Assembly (NCBI GenBank): GCA_033032865.1
Contig: JAWHQI010000229.1
Location: forward strand, 3,309,001-3,373,000
Source: Dactylorhiza incarnata
Taxonomy: Eukaryota; Streptophyta; Magnoliopsida; Asparagales; Orchidaceae
Length of the DNA: 64,000 bases
Direction of reading: 5' to 3'
Translations under genes and position numbers: made by a program
The notes under the pieces: generated by a model
The model's input: only the letters and a program-made list of their open reading frames with translations
Database searches by the model: none
Told to the model about the DNA's origin: nothing
Shown here: piece by piece, positions 62,400 to 64,000 of the stretch
Layout: each line of letters begins with the position of its first letter
Position numbering within the stretch: the stretch's first letter is position 1

Positions 62400-63900
62400 A
62401 TATTGTTTCCACCACTCCATCTAAATGGATCATTGACTCAGGCACAACTGATCAAATGATCGGCTCGTCAGGTTTTATTTCTTAGACTCCTTTGTCTGGT
62501 CATGGCAAAGTCATTTTTGCTAATGACTCATTGTCCCCCATTATGGGCAAGGGTCAGACCAGTGCTCCCCCAATATCTCTCTTAACATTGTCATGTATGT
62601 TTCTTCATTTCCTCGTAATTTCCCCTCCATTCATCTTTGAATTGCTCCATGGTTCTTGTGTTCTTAGTATCTAGGTACAAGGCAAAACATTCTACTGGTA
62701 GGATTGTGGGGGCTTATACTTCTTGGACCAGAGGCTACCTTCTGATGCTCTTTCATCTACCACGAATTGCAATCCCATTATTGAGTATGTGCCAGAAAAA
62801 TTGCTTCCTTCTTTTAATTCGCTTAAATTAGTGTCTTCTGATATTTGTGAGCTTTCCAAGCATCTTCTTCATAGTTTCTCTCATATTTCATGTCCTGTCA
62901 TTTAATGTTATACATTCTGATGTTTTGGGTTCCTCCCTTATCTAATCTCTTAATGAATTTCATTAGTTTAATACTTTTATTGATTATTTTTCTCGCACTG
63001 CATGAGTTTATCTTCTAAAAGAAAAAGTGAAGTTCTAGATTGCTTTAAAGTATTTTATAAAAAAGAGGTAAATTAATTCAACTGTACCATTTGAGTTCTT
63101 CGTAGTGATAATGGAAGAGAATATGATAATCTAGGGGTGATCAGGGCTTACCTTACTAATCATGGTATTACATATTAAAACACTTGTGTGCATACCTCCA
63201 CTCAAAATGGATTAGAGGAAAGAAAAAACAAACACCTCCTTGAGGCCGCTCGTTGCTTATCCACATTATGCATCTTCCAAAGTCCTATTGGGGTGATGTC
63301 ATGTTAATTAGGGCTCGTCTTAATAATCATCTCTCGTCCAAAGTTCTTGGTTATATTACTCATCTAACCTGGCTCTCCACAGACTACATGGTTCTCGGTC
63401 CATACATCTCATCTACCACCTCGTGCTTTAGGAGTGTTTATTTTGTGCACATTCATCAACCTCATCAAGACAAGCATGATCATTGTGCTCAAAGGTGTAT
63501 TTTGCTTGGTTATTTATCCACTACGAAAGGACAGCTATTATCATCCTCCAACATGGTTCTTTTATATCATAAATGTCACCTTCTGTGAGAGGGAGTCCAA
63601 TTTTCCAAGTCGTGCAAGACAAGTGATGTTGGTATGGTGCAAGAAGCAATTCATGTGGGTGACATTCCACTTCCTATTATCCCCCTCTCTCCCAATGTAT
63701 CTTCCATACAGAAGATACAAAACGCTCAGATTACTCCACGTCGAACCCTTATATCTCCTCTTCACATAGTTTACCATCGCAGACATACGGGTGTACAAAA
63801 CGCTCAGGTTTCTATGGTTCAAACTTTGCCAATTCCGGTCTATGACTCAAATTCTATATATGATCTTTATCATCAAATTAACCTTCGGAAAGGTAAAACA
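62400..63900 (+). pseudogene. Protease-integrase remnant of the second copia
   Basis: The DSG triplet survives near 62437 and GHGKVIFANDSLSPIMGKG follows. Integrase segments appear in three frames. The last recognisable part, 63253-63600, is the MHLPKSYWGD region and the segment after it (SVYFVHIHQPHQDK, RCILLGY). Frames at 63434-63945 are leftovers of the Ser/Pro linker. Confidence 0.8.
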
Positions 63901-64000
63901 ACTTGCACAAATCATCTTTATCTCGTATTATGTTTTTTATCATAGTTTTCAACCTGAACACCCGACTTTCTTTACTTTTTATCCTCAACTGTTCTTAAGA

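Larger units (their letters stand above)
60700..64000 (+). mobile_element. Second, more decayed copia element of a related family, right end outside window
   Basis: A primer site TGGTATCAGGGC at 60846 follows an LTR-like end. Gag text from 61390 (SSSLKIATVSLEETNYLEWSRA, YELTQRILELK, LPSLREAFSVIIGNDDRRRSL) is a clear relative of the gag at 55575 but has many stops. Protease (WIIDSGTTDQMIGSS near 62430) is followed by integrase fragments (FIDYFSRTA near 62975, VLRSDNG near 63100, MHLPKSYWGDVML at 63268). RT is not reached. The LTR left border is not defined. Confidence 0.88.

Noticed and set aside
46953..64000. UBP14 Cys-box exon
   Set aside because: Searched by eye on the minus strand for the NSCYLAA-type motif and found nothing; stays outside the window or was missed.
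1..64000. tRNA, rRNA or other structural RNA genes
   Set aside because: Only primer binding sites matching tRNA 3' ends and SINE-like fragments were seen; no cloverleaf found by eye.

Overview
This window is plant nuclear DNA. It shows spliced exons of a conserved ubiquitin protease, Ty3/gypsy and Ty1/copia LTR retrotransposons of plant lineages (a Tat element with a second RNase H, a chromodomain element), FAR1/Mutator-type sequence, and several non-autonomous DNA transposons. The species cannot be fixed from the sequence; a repeat-rich flowering plant is as far as the evidence goes. About 1.2 kb is recognisable host coding sequence and most of the rest is transposon in various states of decay.

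The host gene is on the minus strand. Twelve exons between 46952 and 12033 have GT-AG borders and matching phases at every junction, and together give about 414 uninterrupted codons of a ubiquitin-specific protease of the UBP14 / isopeptidase T (USP5) family, from just after the catalytic Cys box to the end of the second UBA domain. The Cys-box exon and upstream exons were not found and should lie to the right; the last exons, with the catalytic His box, should lie left of base 1. Two introns are each about 15.2 kb and a third exceeds 12 kb, all filled by transposons.

Layout, left to right. 1-11905: a minus-strand Tat-lineage gypsy element (gag, protease, RT, RNase H, archaeal-type RNase H, integrase) inserted 127 bp beyond a UBP14 splice donor. 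Between its integrase and 3' LTR it carries about 4 kb of opposite-strand genes with their own TATA boxes and a 93-bp tandem repeat. 12033-13888: five UBP14 exons and a foldback MITE. 15621-25201: a complete, young chromodomain gypsy element (Tekay/Del-like) with 2-kb LTRs, target duplication AGTAT, and a putative 95-nt intron whose removal deletes the gag stop and joins gag to protease in frame. 25207-29115: remnants of copia and gypsy RT and a 34-nt poly-G run. 29116-29688: three UBP14 exons. 30172-44796: a nest of TIR elements, a copia LTR with leader, a broken gypsy element cut up by a hAT-like MITE family, a SINE-like insertion with a 20-bp target duplication, and a Mutator-like element with possible captured sequence. 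44926-46952: four UBP14 exons.

47.0-64.0 kb: a decayed minus-strand copia, a FAR1-like pseudogene with a 9-nt first coding exon and repeats in its first intron, a copia element with 144-bp LTRs and unusual AG...CT termini (target duplication CTAGC), and a more decayed relative running off the right edge.

The retroelements form gag-protease-RT/RNase H-integrase units for copy-and-paste replication, but every one here carries stops or frameshifts. The small TIR elements and SINE-like sequences encode no transposition protein and would depend on enzymes supplied elsewhere. UBP14 is the only gene here that looks intact.
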